In this document: positions 22,775 through 30,783 of the stretch, piece after piece | How positions within the stretch are numbered: the stretch's first letter is position 1 | Layout of the letters: every line of letters begins with the position of its first letter | From: a virus | IMG/VR virus record: IMGVR_UViG_3300027710_000034 | Span: 1 to 54,412 of that record | Length of the DNA: 54,412 nt | Direction: 5' to 3' (one strand) | Notes under the pieces: generated by a model | The model's input: only the letters and a program-made list of their open reading frames with translations | What the model was told of the DNA's origin: nothing | Databases searched by the model: none | Translations under genes and position numbers: made by a program

Positions 22775-23092
22775 ATGCCAGTATATGATTTTATAAACAC
22801 AGAAACAGGTGAAGAGTGGGAAGAAAAGATGTCATACGATGACATGAAAACACTCACGAACGATGGAACAGTTAAGATTCTCTACAAGAAGATTAACTTC
22901 TTGCATGCTCCTGGTTCCGACGGTGGCGGGAAGGTTCCTGATCACTTCAAGGAAGTCATGTCTCGCGTCGCCGATGCCAATCCCAATTCTCCTCTCGCAA
23001 AGGAGTATGGTTCTAAATCTGCCAAGGATGTTAAGACACGTGATGTGGTAGAAAAAATCAGAAAAAAAGCAGGTGGATCTCTAATTGGATGA
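22775..23092 (+). CDS. Hypothetical protein with FmdB-like start
   Basis: A 105-residue protein starting MPVYDFINTETGEEWEE, which resembles the first strand of FmdB-type zinc ribbons (usually MPxYEFxC) but the zinc cysteines are absent. A glycine-rich linker and a Lys-rich helical tail follow. Ribosome-binding site TAGGAG. Probably a degenerate or adapted member of that family seen in T4-like phages. Confidence 0.72.
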   Translation: MPVYDFINTETGEEWEEKMSYDDMKTLTNDGTVKILYKKINFLHAPGSDGGGKVPDHFKEVMSRVADANPNSPLAKEYGSKSAKDVKTRDVVEKIRKKAGGSLIG

Positions 23093-23101
23093 TTTAGGGG
23101 C

Positions 23102-23130
23102 TTGACATTTTCTCATTTTTAGGGTAGAAT
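23102..23130 (+). promoter_or_regulatory. Sigma70-like promoter, cassette type B
   Basis: TTGACA at 23102-23107, 17-bp spacer, TAGAAT at 23125-23130, then TAAGATGAGAAAAGGAAA, the same leader as after 11099. Confidence 0.85.
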
Positions 23131-23161
23131 GAAATATAAGATGAGAAAAGGAAAAGTGAAA

Positions 23162-23476
23162 ATGATTAAAGTTTACCAAATCCAGTTGACCGACGCTGAA
23201 ATCGCTGCCGTAAACAACGGCGAAACTAGCGACCGCATTAAAGCGTACTTCGACCGTTCGTTTGAACGCACCTTCAAGGCGGAGAACTTCCAGCACTACA
23301 CCCATGTTGCTAACGTTGATACCAATGACATGGAAGAAGCATTCGCTGCCATGAATCTTTGGGAAGGTGCTACGGTTGAGAAACTCGGTCCCTGCTCCTC
23401 GATGTCGGTTGGTGACATTCTTGAGGTTGACGGTAAACTGTTCCGTTGCGCTTCTTGTGGGTTTGATGCAATTTAA
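23162..23476 (+). CDS. Hypothetical protein with C-terminal CxxC
   Basis: A 104-residue protein; start ATG 23162 behind the cassette ribosome-binding site. The N-terminal half is helical and acidic, the C-terminal part has LGPCSSMSVGDILEVDGK and ends with CASCGF, a possible zinc knuckle. A SMSVGDI-type segment recurs in small T4-like phage proteins of unknown role. Confidence 0.78.
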   Translation: MIKVYQIQLTDAEIAAVNNGETSDRIKAYFDRSFERTFKAENFQHYTHVANVDTNDMEEAFAAMNLWEGATVEKLGPCSSMSVGDILEVDGKLFRCASCGFDAI

Positions 23477-23487
23477 GGATATTTGAT

Positions 23488-23721
23488 ATGACTGAAGTTG
23501 TGCAAAAGAACATGTTCCTCGAAACTATGAAGTGGGCAGGCACTGCATGTGTCGTCGTCGCCGCGACCTGTCGTGCATTTGATTATCACACGGCAGATCT
23601 GTTGATCTCTATCGCTGGTGCTGGTCTCTGGGGTTATGCTGGGTTCGCTATGAAGGATAAGGCACTGATTGCAGTAAATGCGTTTGTGGTTGGTATTTTG
23701 ATTGTAGGAGTTATCGTATGA
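23488..23721 (+). CDS. Small membrane protein
   Basis: A 77-residue protein with three hydrophobic segments (about 16-27, 36-52, 57-77) and short loops, so nearly all of it is in the membrane. No motif. The stop overlaps the next ATG. Confidence 0.68.
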   Translation: MTEVVQKNMFLETMKWAGTACVVVAATCRAFDYHTADLLISIAGAGLWGYAGFAMKDKALIAVNAFVVGILIVGVIV

Positions 23722-23930
23722 GTTATTGGCTTTTAGTATTCCTGTTCACGCCAGAAGGTGAGTTCTTGGCTAAGGACGTTTATGAGACTGCGGGCAAGGA
23801 GCAATGCGTTGCCTTTGCTGGTGATGTAGCAAAGACCTTGGTGAATAGCAAAATTCAGGCCCAGTTTCATTGCGTAAGCGATGACCATTATATGGGTCGT
23901 GAACAGGATGAGGGTGTAGACTATGACTAA
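23718..23930 (+). CDS. Hypothetical small protein
   Basis: A 70-residue protein with a hydrophobic N-terminal stretch (YWLLVFLFTP) then soluble acidic sequence with two cysteines (KEQCVAF and FHCVS) that could form a disulfide. It overlaps both neighbours. Confidence 0.65.
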   Translation: MSYWLLVFLFTPEGEFLAKDVYETAGKEQCVAFAGDVAKTLVNSKIQAQFHCVSDDHYMGREQDEGVDYD

Positions 23931-24111
23931 ATCGGATTTCTGGACTATTATGGTTCTACAGTGGGCATTGTTTACTGCCATTCTGTTTATTGGTTGGATT
24001 ATCATGTCTACAAATAATCTTGAAACAGAACTAGAATACATGAAGAATTACAATAGTGTTATTACCACGGAAAATCTACAAGATATTATGTGCAATGGGA
24101 ATCCAGTATGA
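23923..24111 (+). CDS. Small single-pass membrane protein
   Basis: A 62-residue protein with one membrane helix at about residues 7-28 and a polar C-terminal tail. It begins inside the previous gene and ends in the ATG of the dCMP deaminase gene. Confidence 0.65.
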   Translation: MTKSDFWTIMVLQWALFTAILFIGWIIMSTNNLETELEYMKNYNSVITTENLQDIMCNGNPV

Positions 24112-24542
24112 TGACTAAATGGACTGAGCGATTTCTAGATCTTGCCGAACATATCGGCACGTGGTCATATGACCCTCGTACCAAGCTGGGTGCAGTGATT
24201 GTTGATGACCGCAATCGTATCATTTCCATTGGTTACAACGGATTCCCTCGTGGTGTATTAGATAAGGCGGAACGATATGAAGACCGTCCCACTAAGCATC
24301 TGTTTGTAGCACACGCTGAACGTAATGCGCTGGACAATTCACCCATGAGTGTTGAGGGATGTACGCTGTATGTCCCACTGCTCCCATGCAACGAATGCGC
24401 CAAGAGCATCATCCAACGTGGTATCTCGAAGGTGGTCAGTTACCATCCCGATCGCGAGGACACATTCAACTGGGATATTACCAAGCAGATGTTCCACGAA
24501 GCAGCTGTTGCATTGCAATTGGTGCATAAAAATGAAGTTTGA
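24108..24542 (+). CDS. dCMP deaminase
   Basis: A zinc-dependent enzyme that converts dCMP to dUMP and feeds dTTP synthesis. The zinc site is complete: HAE (H68, E70, counted from the second of two adjacent start codons at 24111) and PCNEC (C93, C96). YDPRTKLGAVIV and GYNGFPRG are typical of the family. Length 143-144 residues, shorter than T4 Cd (about 190). The last bases overlap the next gene. Confidence 0.93.
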   Translation: MMTKWTERFLDLAEHIGTWSYDPRTKLGAVIVDDRNRIISIGYNGFPRGVLDKAERYEDRPTKHLFVAHAERNALDNSPMSVEGCTLYVPLLPCNECAKSIIQRGISKVVSYHPDREDTFNWDITKQMFHEAAVALQLVHKNEV

Positions 24543-25092
24543 TGTTCTACAAAACGCAGTCGTCTTCAGGAACGTGTTTGAAGATCTTTCGGCGTTTATC
24601 GAAAACCAGAAAGAAAAAACACTCATCGAAAGCGGAATTGTTCGATCAAATAATGCTGGTTATGACAAAGACTTTCGGTATTCATCACAAGCAAATGTTA
24701 GTTCTTCAAATCCTGTAGTAGAGAAGATTCGTGAGTTGTCCAGGTATGCGAATGAAAATCACTTTAGGATAAACATCTCGAAATATTCGCATGAGAATCA
24801 TTTTGTGCAGTATGATGTGAATGGTAAGTTTGATGCACATAGTGATATTATCTGGAGGGCAGATGTCGACAATCTAGACATGTATCCTGTTCGTAAAATC
24901 ACTTGTGTTACACTACTGAATGATGATTTCGCAGGTGGTAAGTTGGCACTCTGGTATACAGGGCAGAGATACAGTTTTCCCTTCAATAAGGGCGACGTGA
25001 TTCTGTTTCCCTCATATGTTCAACATAAAGTTGATCCAGTCGAGTCAGGTGTCAGATACAGTTTAGTTTCATGGTCTTATGGTGAATTTTAA
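24532..25092 (+). CDS. 2OG-Fe(II) oxygenase, prolyl-4-hydroxylase-like
   Basis: A 186-residue jelly-roll enzyme. H103 and D105 in FDAHSDII, H165 in YVQHKV and R175 in GVRYSLVSW form the iron and 2-oxoglutarate site, with LLNDDFAGGKLALW between them as in P4H-type proteins. Start ATG 24532 overlaps the deaminase end. Such oxygenases are frequent in T4-like marine phages; the substrate is unknown. Confidence 0.87.
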   Translation: MKFDVLQNAVVFRNVFEDLSAFIENQKEKTLIESGIVRSNNAGYDKDFRYSSQANVSSSNPVVEKIRELSRYANENHFRINISKYSHENHFVQYDVNGKFDAHSDIIWRADVDNLDMYPVRKITCVTLLNDDFAGGKLALWYTGQRYSFPFNKGDVILFPSYVQHKVDPVESGVRYSLVSWSYGEF

Positions 25093-25103
25093 TCAAAATT
25101 CTA

Positions 25104-25132
25104 TTGACAAATACCGTGAAACAGCGTATAAT
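25104..25132 (+). promoter_or_regulatory. Consensus sigma70 promoter
   Basis: TTGACA at 25104-25109, 17-bp spacer, TATAAT at 25127-25132: a perfect consensus. Confidence 0.9.
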
Positions 25133-25164
25133 GCTAATAATGATTGAGTCGAGGAGTAAATAAT

Positions 25165-25335
25165 ATGGATATTCAATTGACAATGGAACGTATTCAGAAT
25201 GCTCGGCGAGCGATGGTTCGTGCTCAAAATCCTGCGTTCCGAAAGTTGTGGGATGATATTGCGAACAAGTTGTTTGCTGAACTCGAAGATTATGGGCAAC
25301 CATGGTTGCGAACTTATGATGGAAAGTTGAATTAA
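25165..25335 (+). CDS. Hypothetical small helical protein
   Basis: A 56-residue helical protein; ATG 25165 behind GAGGAG. Basic N-terminal helix (RIQNARRAMVRAQNPA), then FRKLWDDIANKLFAELEDYG. No family recognised. Its stop overlaps the next ATG. Confidence 0.7.
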   Translation: MDIQLTMERIQNARRAMVRAQNPAFRKLWDDIANKLFAELEDYGQPWLRTYDGKLN

Positions 25336-25610
25336 TGCCAAAATATCTTGTAGAAACTGTTAGTGTATTCCGCATGCGGTATGTAGTCGAGGCGAAGACT
25401 GCATCTGATGCTAGGGATGAGGTCACCATGAGTGTTGGTGATGATTTTAAAGAGTTCTCGCAACTCCATCTCGACGAGATGATTTCATCCACTCGCGAGA
25501 TTGATCAGGCAGAGTATCTTCGCATTTTTGATGAGGATAATGTTTATCTGAAAGACTGGACTGAAGAGCAGAAACTTCAATTCGTGAATGTGATTAATTA
25601 TGACGAGTGA
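25335..25610 (+). CDS. Hypothetical acidic protein
   Basis: A 91-residue acidic protein: MPKYLVETVSVFRMRYVVEAKTASDA is a beta-strand pair then helix start, a small ferredoxin-like start seen in several phage hypotheticals. No active-site residues recognised. It overlaps the next gene by 11 bp. Confidence 0.72.
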   Translation: MPKYLVETVSVFRMRYVVEAKTASDARDEVTMSVGDDFKEFSQLHLDEMISSTREIDQAEYLRIFDEDNVYLKDWTEEQKLQFVNVINYDE

Positions 25611-25731
25611 TAATATTCTATTCATTATCATAATTCTATTGCTTTCTGTGACAGTTTATAGTATATTCACCTCTAAAGTCACTGCTGAAGAGCGCGACGA
25701 AATGTTAAATGATAAGGAAATGTTCCCGTGA
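25600..25731 (+). CDS. Very small membrane protein
   Basis: A 43-residue protein with one strong membrane helix (LFIIIILLLSVTVYSIF) and a charged tail ending EMFP. It is coupled at both ends by overlapping codons, which supports it as a gene despite its size. Confidence 0.6.
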   Translation: MTSDNILFIIIILLLSVTVYSIFTSKVTAEERDEMLNDKEMFP

Positions 25732-26129
25732 TTATTCAGAATGCCGTAACATGTCTCGGTTGCGGGGACTTCATTGTCTCCAAGCATCGCCATGACTTTG
25801 TGACATGCACTTGTGGTGCCATCTCTGTAGATGGTGGGCAATCCTACCTTCGTCGTGTTGGTGATTTTGGCAATTCGATCGATCTCTCTTGGAGTCTGCC
25901 CGATGCTGTTTACGAAGATTGCGCAGAGGCAGTACAGAATGCCATGGATAGTGGTCGCAATAAGTTTGGCATCGCTAATGCTGTGATGCGCACTCTGCGT
26001 GAGTATGAACGCATCGTCGCAGAAGGCGAGCAACGTGTGTTGGCAAAGAGCATAGGTCTCGACGAGATTATGGTCGAGGAAGCAGACGGAAGTTATAACC
26101 GTTATAAGAAGGTGAATGAAGATGACTAA
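25728..26129 (+). CDS. Zinc-binding phage protein, DUF7695-like
   Basis: A 133-residue protein with GTG start overlapping the previous stop. The N-terminus has CLGCG (10-13), SKHRHDFVTCTCG and SVDGGQSYLRR, the pattern of a widespread small phage family with a zinc-binding CxxC/CxC core. The C-terminal two thirds are helical. Function of the family unknown. Confidence 0.75.
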   Translation: MIIQNAVTCLGCGDFIVSKHRHDFVTCTCGAISVDGGQSYLRRVGDFGNSIDLSWSLPDAVYEDCAEAVQNAMDSGRNKFGIANAVMRTLREYERIVAEGEQRVLAKSIGLDEIMVEEADGSYNRYKKVNEDD

Positions 26130-26361
26130 GATTTCAGTAGAACTTGATGTTGAGCAGTTTGATAAACTAGTTGTAGAAGAATTGATCAGAACTCGCGAGG
26201 CATTTCTCAATGATCTCGGCGCAAACAATCATGTGTTTGTGTATGGTGATCAGGAAGCAGATGACATCGAGATTCAGAAGCATATTGATTCCCTTGATGA
26301 TTTGATCAAGTGGTTTGGCACACCAGAGCAAGTAAAAAAGGTGTTTGGTGATGAAGACTGA
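26122..26361 (+). CDS. Hypothetical acidic protein
   Basis: A 79-residue acidic protein. Two in-frame ATGs (26116, 26122) are possible; I prefer 26122, 9 bases after AAGAAGG. The segment ELIRTREAFLNDLGANN and the ending WFGTPEQVKKVFGDED are helical. No function assigned. Confidence 0.72.
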   Translation: MTKISVELDVEQFDKLVVEELIRTREAFLNDLGANNHVFVYGDQEADDIEIQKHIDSLDDLIKWFGTPEQVKKVFGDED

Positions 26362-26536
26362 TGAAATTAAAGGCAAGATGATTGAAGCAATCCCGTATGT
26401 TGCAGTGTTTGGCATCGCCGCACTTGCTGTATATGGGGTAACAAAACTCGTTGAGGCAACAAAAGAACTTGACTTTCCACTTGATTTCGGGTATGATGAA
26501 TATCTAGATAAAATTATTGATGAACAAGGAAAATAA
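26351..26536 (+). CDS. Small single-pass membrane protein
   Basis: A 61-residue protein with one membrane helix (about 15-33) and an acidic tail with Phe and Tyr. It lies just upstream of the AAA+ gene and overlaps the preceding gene, so it might anchor a partner, which is a guess. Confidence 0.65.
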   Translation: MKTDEIKGKMIEAIPYVAVFGIAALAVYGVTKLVEATKELDFPLDFGYDEYLDKIIDEQGK

Positions 26537-27643
26537 GTGACATATTATATTCGTAATGCAAATACCTATCGCGTAACAGATAAGAACTCTGTCGACATCG
26601 CGACATCTCTACCTGCTGGCAACTATGTTGTCAAGGCAGACCAGTTTGGTGCTCTTTTCCTCGAAACCGTTGAACCGTTCGAACCGCTGAAGAAGTATTA
26701 TGGTGATACACTTCGCAATGCTGATCGCATCATGCGCACGTTCAATGACCGAACATCATCAACTGGTGTGCTGCTGACTGGCGAGAAGGGTTCGGGTAAG
26801 ACTCTGCTGGCAAAGCACCTGTCTATCATGGGTTATGCTGCAGGTATGCCGACAATCACTATCAACTCTGCGTGGGTTGGTGACTCATTCAACAAACTTA
26901 TTCAGGATATTGAGCAACCATCCATCGTTCTGTTCGATGAATTCGAAAAGGTGTATAATCGCGAGGAGCAAGCAAAGATGCTGACTCTACTCGACGGTGT
27001 GTATGCAAGCAAGACGCTGTTCATTCTTACCTGTAATGACAAATGGCGCATCGATAATCACATGCGTAACCGTCCTGGTCGTATCTTCTACTCGATTGAC
27101 TTCAATGGTCTGTCGGAAGAGTTTATTCGCCAGTATTGCGAAGACGTTCTTGATGACAAGAGTCACATCGACCAGATTACTAAGATTGCTACGCTCTTTG
27201 GTGAGTTTAACTTTGACATGCTCAAGGCAATGGTTGAAGACATGAATCGTTATAAGGAAACTCCACAAGAAACAATGCGTCTCTTGAATGCGAAACCTGA
27301 GTATGATCAAACCGAACCCAAGTATGACATTGAGTTGATCATCGATGGTGAAGCAATTGCAAAGGAAGATCTCGACGATTACGAGGTTGATTTCAATCCT
27401 CTGACGCGAGATGAATTCACGATTTATTATGACTTGGTCGAACCAGATGAAGACGATGATGAAGACGATGTGTTGACAACAAAAGTTCGGAGTCGTACTA
27501 CTGGGGTGCATTTTGTCCCATCTGACTTGAAGCATGTTAATGCTAAGGCAGGTACGTTCATCTTCACAAACGCTGATGGCGCCACCGTTCAATTCACCAA
27601 GAAGTCACCTGACAAGAAGAGTTTCTACTGGGGTGCGCTGTAA
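26537..27643 (+). CDS. AAA+ ATPase
   Basis: A 368-residue protein with GTG start after AAGGAAAA. Walker A GEKGSGKT (82-89), Walker B SIVLFDEFEK (129-138), sensor-1 FILTCND and an arginine-finger region HMRNRPGRIFY (about 175-185) form a complete AAA+ core like FtsH/Bcs1-type modules. An N-terminal 60-residue beta domain and an acidic C-terminal extension with a run of Asp/Glu near 310 are extra. Likely a remodelling ATPase for a protein or nucleic-acid complex; the target is unknown. Confidence 0.9.
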   Translation: MTYYIRNANTYRVTDKNSVDIATSLPAGNYVVKADQFGALFLETVEPFEPLKKYYGDTLRNADRIMRTFNDRTSSTGVLLTGEKGSGKTLLAKHLSIMGYAAGMPTITINSAWVGDSFNKLIQDIEQPSIVLFDEFEKVYNREEQAKMLTLLDGVYASKTLFILTCNDKWRIDNHMRNRPGRIFYSIDFNGLSEEFIRQYCEDVLDDKSHIDQITKIATLFGEFNFDMLKAMVEDMNRYKETPQETMRLLNAKPEYDQTEPKYDIELIIDGEAIAKEDLDDYEVDFNPLTRDEFTIYYDLVEPDEDDDEDDVLTTKVRSRTTGVHFVPSDLKHVNAKAGTFIFTNADGATVQFTKKSPDKKSFYWGAL

Positions 27644-28194
27644 TGAAAGTCAATATAGGTCCATATCCTCGCTGGTTCGGTCCATACCAGATCGCAGAAA
27701 AGATTCTGTTCTGGAAGGACAAGGACGATGATGCAGTTTTTGCATTAGGGGAATGGTTGGACAAATACACACCAATTGCCAGAATAGCACAATGGTTTTT
27801 CCATAAGAGGAAGGTCAAGATTCGTATCGACCCATATGATACATGGAGCATGGACCACACTCTTGGTTTGATCATTGTGCCTATGCTAAAGCAACTCAAG
27901 GCGACAAAGCATGGTTCTCCTTGCGTTGATGATGAAGATGTACCTGAAGAACTTCGTTCCACCTCTGCTCCAGCAAAGGAGAATGAATGGGATGTTGATG
28001 ACAACCACCATAAGCGTTGGGATTGGGTTATGGATGAGATGATCTGGGCATTCGAACAGAACATTGATGATTCTTTCCCCGATCGCTTCTGGACAGACTA
28101 TGTGTATGACAGAGATGGTCACAAAAAACACGAAGAACGTATCGATAATGGCATATTGTTATTTGGGAAATATTATAGAGGACTATGGGACTGA
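27643..28194 (+). CDS. Conserved phage protein of unknown function
   Basis: A 183-residue protein beginning MKVNIGPYPRWFGPYQIA, a start I associate with a protein family found across many T4-like phages and some siphoviruses. It has a conserved WSMDHTL and KRWDWVMDEMIWAFEQ segment and is rich in Trp, His and Asp. It overlaps the AAA+ stop. No activity is known to me. Confidence 0.8.
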   Translation: MKVNIGPYPRWFGPYQIAEKILFWKDKDDDAVFALGEWLDKYTPIARIAQWFFHKRKVKIRIDPYDTWSMDHTLGLIIVPMLKQLKATKHGSPCVDDEDVPEELRSTSAPAKENEWDVDDNHHKRWDWVMDEMIWAFEQNIDDSFPDRFWTDYVYDRDGHKKHEERIDNGILLFGKYYRGLWD

Positions 28195-28373
28195 TGGTTA
28201 AAGAATCAAAGGGTGGTGTCTTTGCACCGACAGATTATCCTGTAATTAAACGTGCGTTGCACTCGTATCTTATTGAGTGCATGCGAACAGAAGGTGTCAG
28301 CGAACGAGACCCACATCCAGATACAGCAATCATTTCTAATTTACTACACAGATTGGGTCGCATTCAATCATGA
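28194..28373 (+). CDS. Hypothetical small protein
   Basis: A 59-residue protein; ATG 28194 overlaps the previous stop (an ATG at 28185 is also in frame). YPVIKRALHSYLIECMRTEG forms a helix; no motif. Stop overlaps the next start. Confidence 0.62.
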   Translation: MVKESKGGVFAPTDYPVIKRALHSYLIECMRTEGVSERDPHPDTAIISNLLHRLGRIQS

Positions 28374-28678
28374 TAAATAAGTCTATGATTGAACCTACTA
28401 AAGACCCCAAGTTGAGACTTAACTTTCAAGAGAGGCAGCAGAAACGCATGGCTCTCATGAGTGATGTCAGTGACTACATAAAAGAAACAATTCTATATTG
28501 TGATGATGAAGAAGAAATGATTGCCCTCGGATCTGTGTTGCAGATTCTGTCTAAAGATATTCTTACGACAGTGATGGCACGAAATGATTGGAAAAATGCA
28601 ATCACAGAATTCGCCTCTGATGTGGAAAAAGAAACAGATTACGCCAGCATTCGGAAACAATATAGAGATTACTTGTAA
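28370..28678 (+). CDS. Hypothetical helical protein
   Basis: A 102-residue helical protein with FQERQQKRMALMSDVSDYI and CDDEEEMIALGSVLQILSKD, which looks like an amphipathic helical bundle. It overlaps neighbours on both sides. Function unknown. Confidence 0.7.
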   Translation: MINKSMIEPTKDPKLRLNFQERQQKRMALMSDVSDYIKETILYCDDEEEMIALGSVLQILSKDILTTVMARNDWKNAITEFASDVEKETDYASIRKQYRDYL

Positions 28679-29295
28679 TGGCATTTCAAGTTCCCAATAT
28701 CGCACACGACCCAGAGTTCGAGTTCCCTAACTGGAACCACAAATGGGGTGGTGGTCTATACAAAGGTATCTTTACCCAACAAAATAAGAACTTTTATTCT
28801 GCATTTGAAAAACTCATTGCACAGGAGAATATTGTTCGTGTGCTAGAGATAGGTACCGCAAATGGTGGTTTTATTCGTGCAGTGAGGGATTTAACAGATG
28901 CCGAGATTATTACCTATGATGTAATAGAAACTAAGCATAAAGCGACCCTCGAAGAGAATAATATTTCGGTAAACGTCAAAAGCGTATTCGATGATTTCGA
29001 TGCTGTAGAAGAATATATCTCTGGAAAAGGGCAGGTTCTTGTCCTATGCGACGGGGGAGATAAGAGATACGAATTTCATGTGTTCTCTAAAATGCTGAAG
29101 TCTGGGGATATTATCATGGCGCATGACTATTCCTATGATGAGGCAATGTATCGCGCATACATACGTGAGAATGTATGGCGTTGGTGCGAACTCCAGTATA
29201 AAGACATTGCCTTCGCCGTAGAAACTCAAAATCTAGAACCGCTTATGACTGAAGATTTTCAAGAAGCAGTATGGACCTGTTGGAAAAAGGCTTGA
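28678..29295 (+). CDS. Class I SAM-dependent methyltransferase
   Basis: A 205-residue methyltransferase-fold protein. VLEIGTANGGF (about 56-66) is the SAM-binding motif I, and QVLVLCDGG and GDIIMAHDYSYD mark later core strands, in the manner of the CmcI/rhamnosyl O-methyltransferase group (methyltransf_24-like). Substrate unknown, perhaps a sugar. A promoter for the next gene overlaps its last bases. Confidence 0.82.
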   Translation: MAFQVPNIAHDPEFEFPNWNHKWGGGLYKGIFTQQNKNFYSAFEKLIAQENIVRVLEIGTANGGFIRAVRDLTDAEIITYDVIETKHKATLEENNISVNVKSVFDDFDAVEEYISGKGQVLVLCDGGDKRYEFHVFSKMLKSGDIIMAHDYSYDEAMYRAYIRENVWRWCELQYKDIAFAVETQNLEPLMTEDFQEAVWTCWKKA

Positions 29296-29320
29296 CATTT
29301 ATCCCATAATATAGTATTAT
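29292..29320 (+). promoter_or_regulatory. Sigma70-like promoter giving a leaderless transcript
   Basis: TTGACA at 29292-29297, 17-bp spacer, TATTAT at 29315-29320. The expected start point coincides with the ATG at 29327. Confidence 0.75.
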
Positions 29321-29326
29321 GGGAAC

Positions 29327-29596
29327 ATGACTGATAGAAGAAACCCAAAAGTTCGCCGTTCCAAGTGGGACAAAGTCCTGAAGATTCCAGGATACAATTA
29401 CAAAAAATCATTTTACACAGGTTTTGTGTGGACATACACCAACTGTATGGGCAAGGATTATCACAGTGAACTCACCGATCGTGGGTGGAAATGTGACTGT
29501 CCTGGATTCTCATTTCACGGTAAGTGCAAACATGTTCATAAATTCCACAAACAATTGACAGGTGACATTTATGAACCAAAGTATGCAATATGTTAA
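29327..29596 (+). CDS. SWIM zinc-finger protein
   Basis: An 89-residue basic protein with the SWIM pattern CxCx(n)CxH: WKCDCPGFSFHGKCKHVHKF at residues 55-74. SWIM domains bind DNA or proteins. The N-terminal part is Arg/Lys-rich. The ATG lies at the predicted transcription start, so it may be translated from a leaderless mRNA. Confidence 0.8.
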   Translation: MTDRRNPKVRRSKWDKVLKIPGYNYKKSFYTGFVWTYTNCMGKDYHSELTDRGWKCDCPGFSFHGKCKHVHKFHKQLTGDIYEPKYAIC

Positions 29597-29805
29597 TCGC
29601 TAGATTTCTAGTAGAGAATGCAATCCGAGGATTCCTATTCGCGTTGCTGTATGCTGCTGCCAAGTTTTTCATTACAGGCGAGCACATCGGTGAGATGTTG
29701 TTTCTTATCTGGTTTGTCGCTGGCACCATGTTGTCGTTATTACTCAAGTTAATTGAAGCAATCGAAATTTATCATAAACTAAAGGAAATGAATAATGATC
29801 ATTAA
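29590..29805 (+). CDS. Small membrane protein
   Basis: A 71-residue protein with two membrane helices (about 9-27 and 36-54) and a charged C-terminal tail. It overlaps both neighbours. Function unknown. Confidence 0.65.
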   Translation: MLIARFLVENAIRGFLFALLYAAAKFFITGEHIGEMLFLIWFVAGTMLSLLLKLIEAIEIYHKLKEMNNDH

Positions 29806-29998
29806 TACACAACTTTTGACCAATGAAATGCTCAACGACATGCAAGAAGAAGCAGGTGAGATGGGACTGACTGGTAACATCTATGTCGATGCTCGTGGTG
29901 CTTCACCCAAGGAACGTGATGAAGTCCGCCGCATTCTTGCTGAACATTATGATGCATTACGCACTGCATTGAAAAATGTAGGATCTCACTGGGGTTAA
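29795..29998 (+). CDS. Hypothetical small helical protein
   Basis: A 67-residue acidic helical protein, NEMLNDMQEEAGEMGLTGN followed by KERDEVRRILAEHYDALRTA. Start behind AAAGGAA, inside the upstream gene. No family recognised. Confidence 0.68.
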   Translation: MIINTQLLTNEMLNDMQEEAGEMGLTGNIYVDARGASPKERDEVRRILAEHYDALRTALKNVGSHWG

Positions 29999-30003
29999 AC
30001 TAA

Positions 30004-30564
30004 ATGTTTGATGATGATGAACGTATTAACATTATGTTGATCAGGGATGTGGTAAAGAGTAAGTTTCGCGAACTCTTATCCGATCTGCCTGTCGACACAT
30101 ATCCATATTTCAAGGATTCCATTCTAACTGGTGGGTGTTTTGCATCTTTGTTCAACGGTGAAATTACAAACGACTGGGATGTGTATCTCAGGGATGTTGA
30201 TACTGCTGATCGGTTCGAATCATTTGTCATGAGTGATACTCCGACTCTGAATGTAGTCAAAGATGCGACTCCTGGGTACATGGCAGAAGTAAAGGTGCAG
30301 GGCAAGTTAGTTACTGCCAATGCAATAACGTTTAAGAATAAACTGCAGGTTATCACTCGCACATGCAAGGCACATCGTGAGACGTTCGACTTCATTCATT
30401 GCATGCCATACTTTGACATGGCAACACAGCAGTTGTTTATCTCTCGTGCGCAGTATGACAGCATTAAGCAGAAGAAACTCGTGAAGAATCCTGCGCATGT
30501 GCAACGGTTGTCAGCGCATAGAAGAGATAAATTTTTAGAGCGTGGATGGACGTTTGGGGCTTGA
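30004..30564 (+). CDS. Nucleotidyltransferase-fold protein
   Basis: A 186-residue protein with the pol-beta-type signature: a Gly-Gly start (ILTGGCFASLF, about 40-50) and NDWDVYLRD (about 56-64) supplying two carboxylates. Further strands follow, including a Cys/His-rich KAHRETFDFIHC. It could transfer a nucleotide to a protein, RNA or small molecule. Similar genes occur as hypotheticals in cyanophages. Not linked to an obvious antitoxin partner. Confidence 0.72.
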   Translation: MFDDDERINIMLIRDVVKSKFRELLSDLPVDTYPYFKDSILTGGCFASLFNGEITNDWDVYLRDVDTADRFESFVMSDTPTLNVVKDATPGYMAEVKVQGKLVTANAITFKNKLQVITRTCKAHRETFDFIHCMPYFDMATQQLFISRAQYDSIKQKKLVKNPAHVQRLSAHRRDKFLERGWTFGA

Positions 30565-30589
30565 CTTTTATCACATTTCGAGGTATAGT
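30561..30589 (+). promoter_or_regulatory. Sigma70-like promoter, cassette type A
   Basis: TTGACT at 30561-30566, 17-bp spacer, TATAGT at 30584-30589, overlapping the stop of the previous gene; the leader matches that of 10634. Confidence 0.87.
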
Positions 30590-30615
30590 GGTATTATAGT
30601 TTGAAAGGAATTGTT

Positions 30616-30768
30616 ATGCCATATTTTTTGATTTTCGCTGGTTTGCTGACGATGTGTGTTCCTGAAGATGCAGGATTTCTTCAATTCGCTTTACAGGGTG
30701 CTGCTGGTCTTGCTCTGTTTCTGATTGGCACTGTCAACCTGATCAATACGCCTACTACTGTTCGTTAA
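30616..30768 (+). CDS. Very small membrane protein
   Basis: A 50-residue protein with two hydrophobic stretches (4-14, 23-42) behind the cassette A ribosome-binding site. No known family. Confidence 0.65.
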   Translation: MPYFLIFAGLLTMCVPEDAGFLQFALQGAAGLALFLIGTVNLINTPTTVR

Positions 30769-30783
30769 TAAGGGAATTATACT

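Noticed and set aside
24349-24531. N-terminal extension of the 2OG oxygenase frame upstream of 24532
   Set aside because: The extension runs through the dCMP deaminase gene; ATG 24532 gives the normal length for the family.
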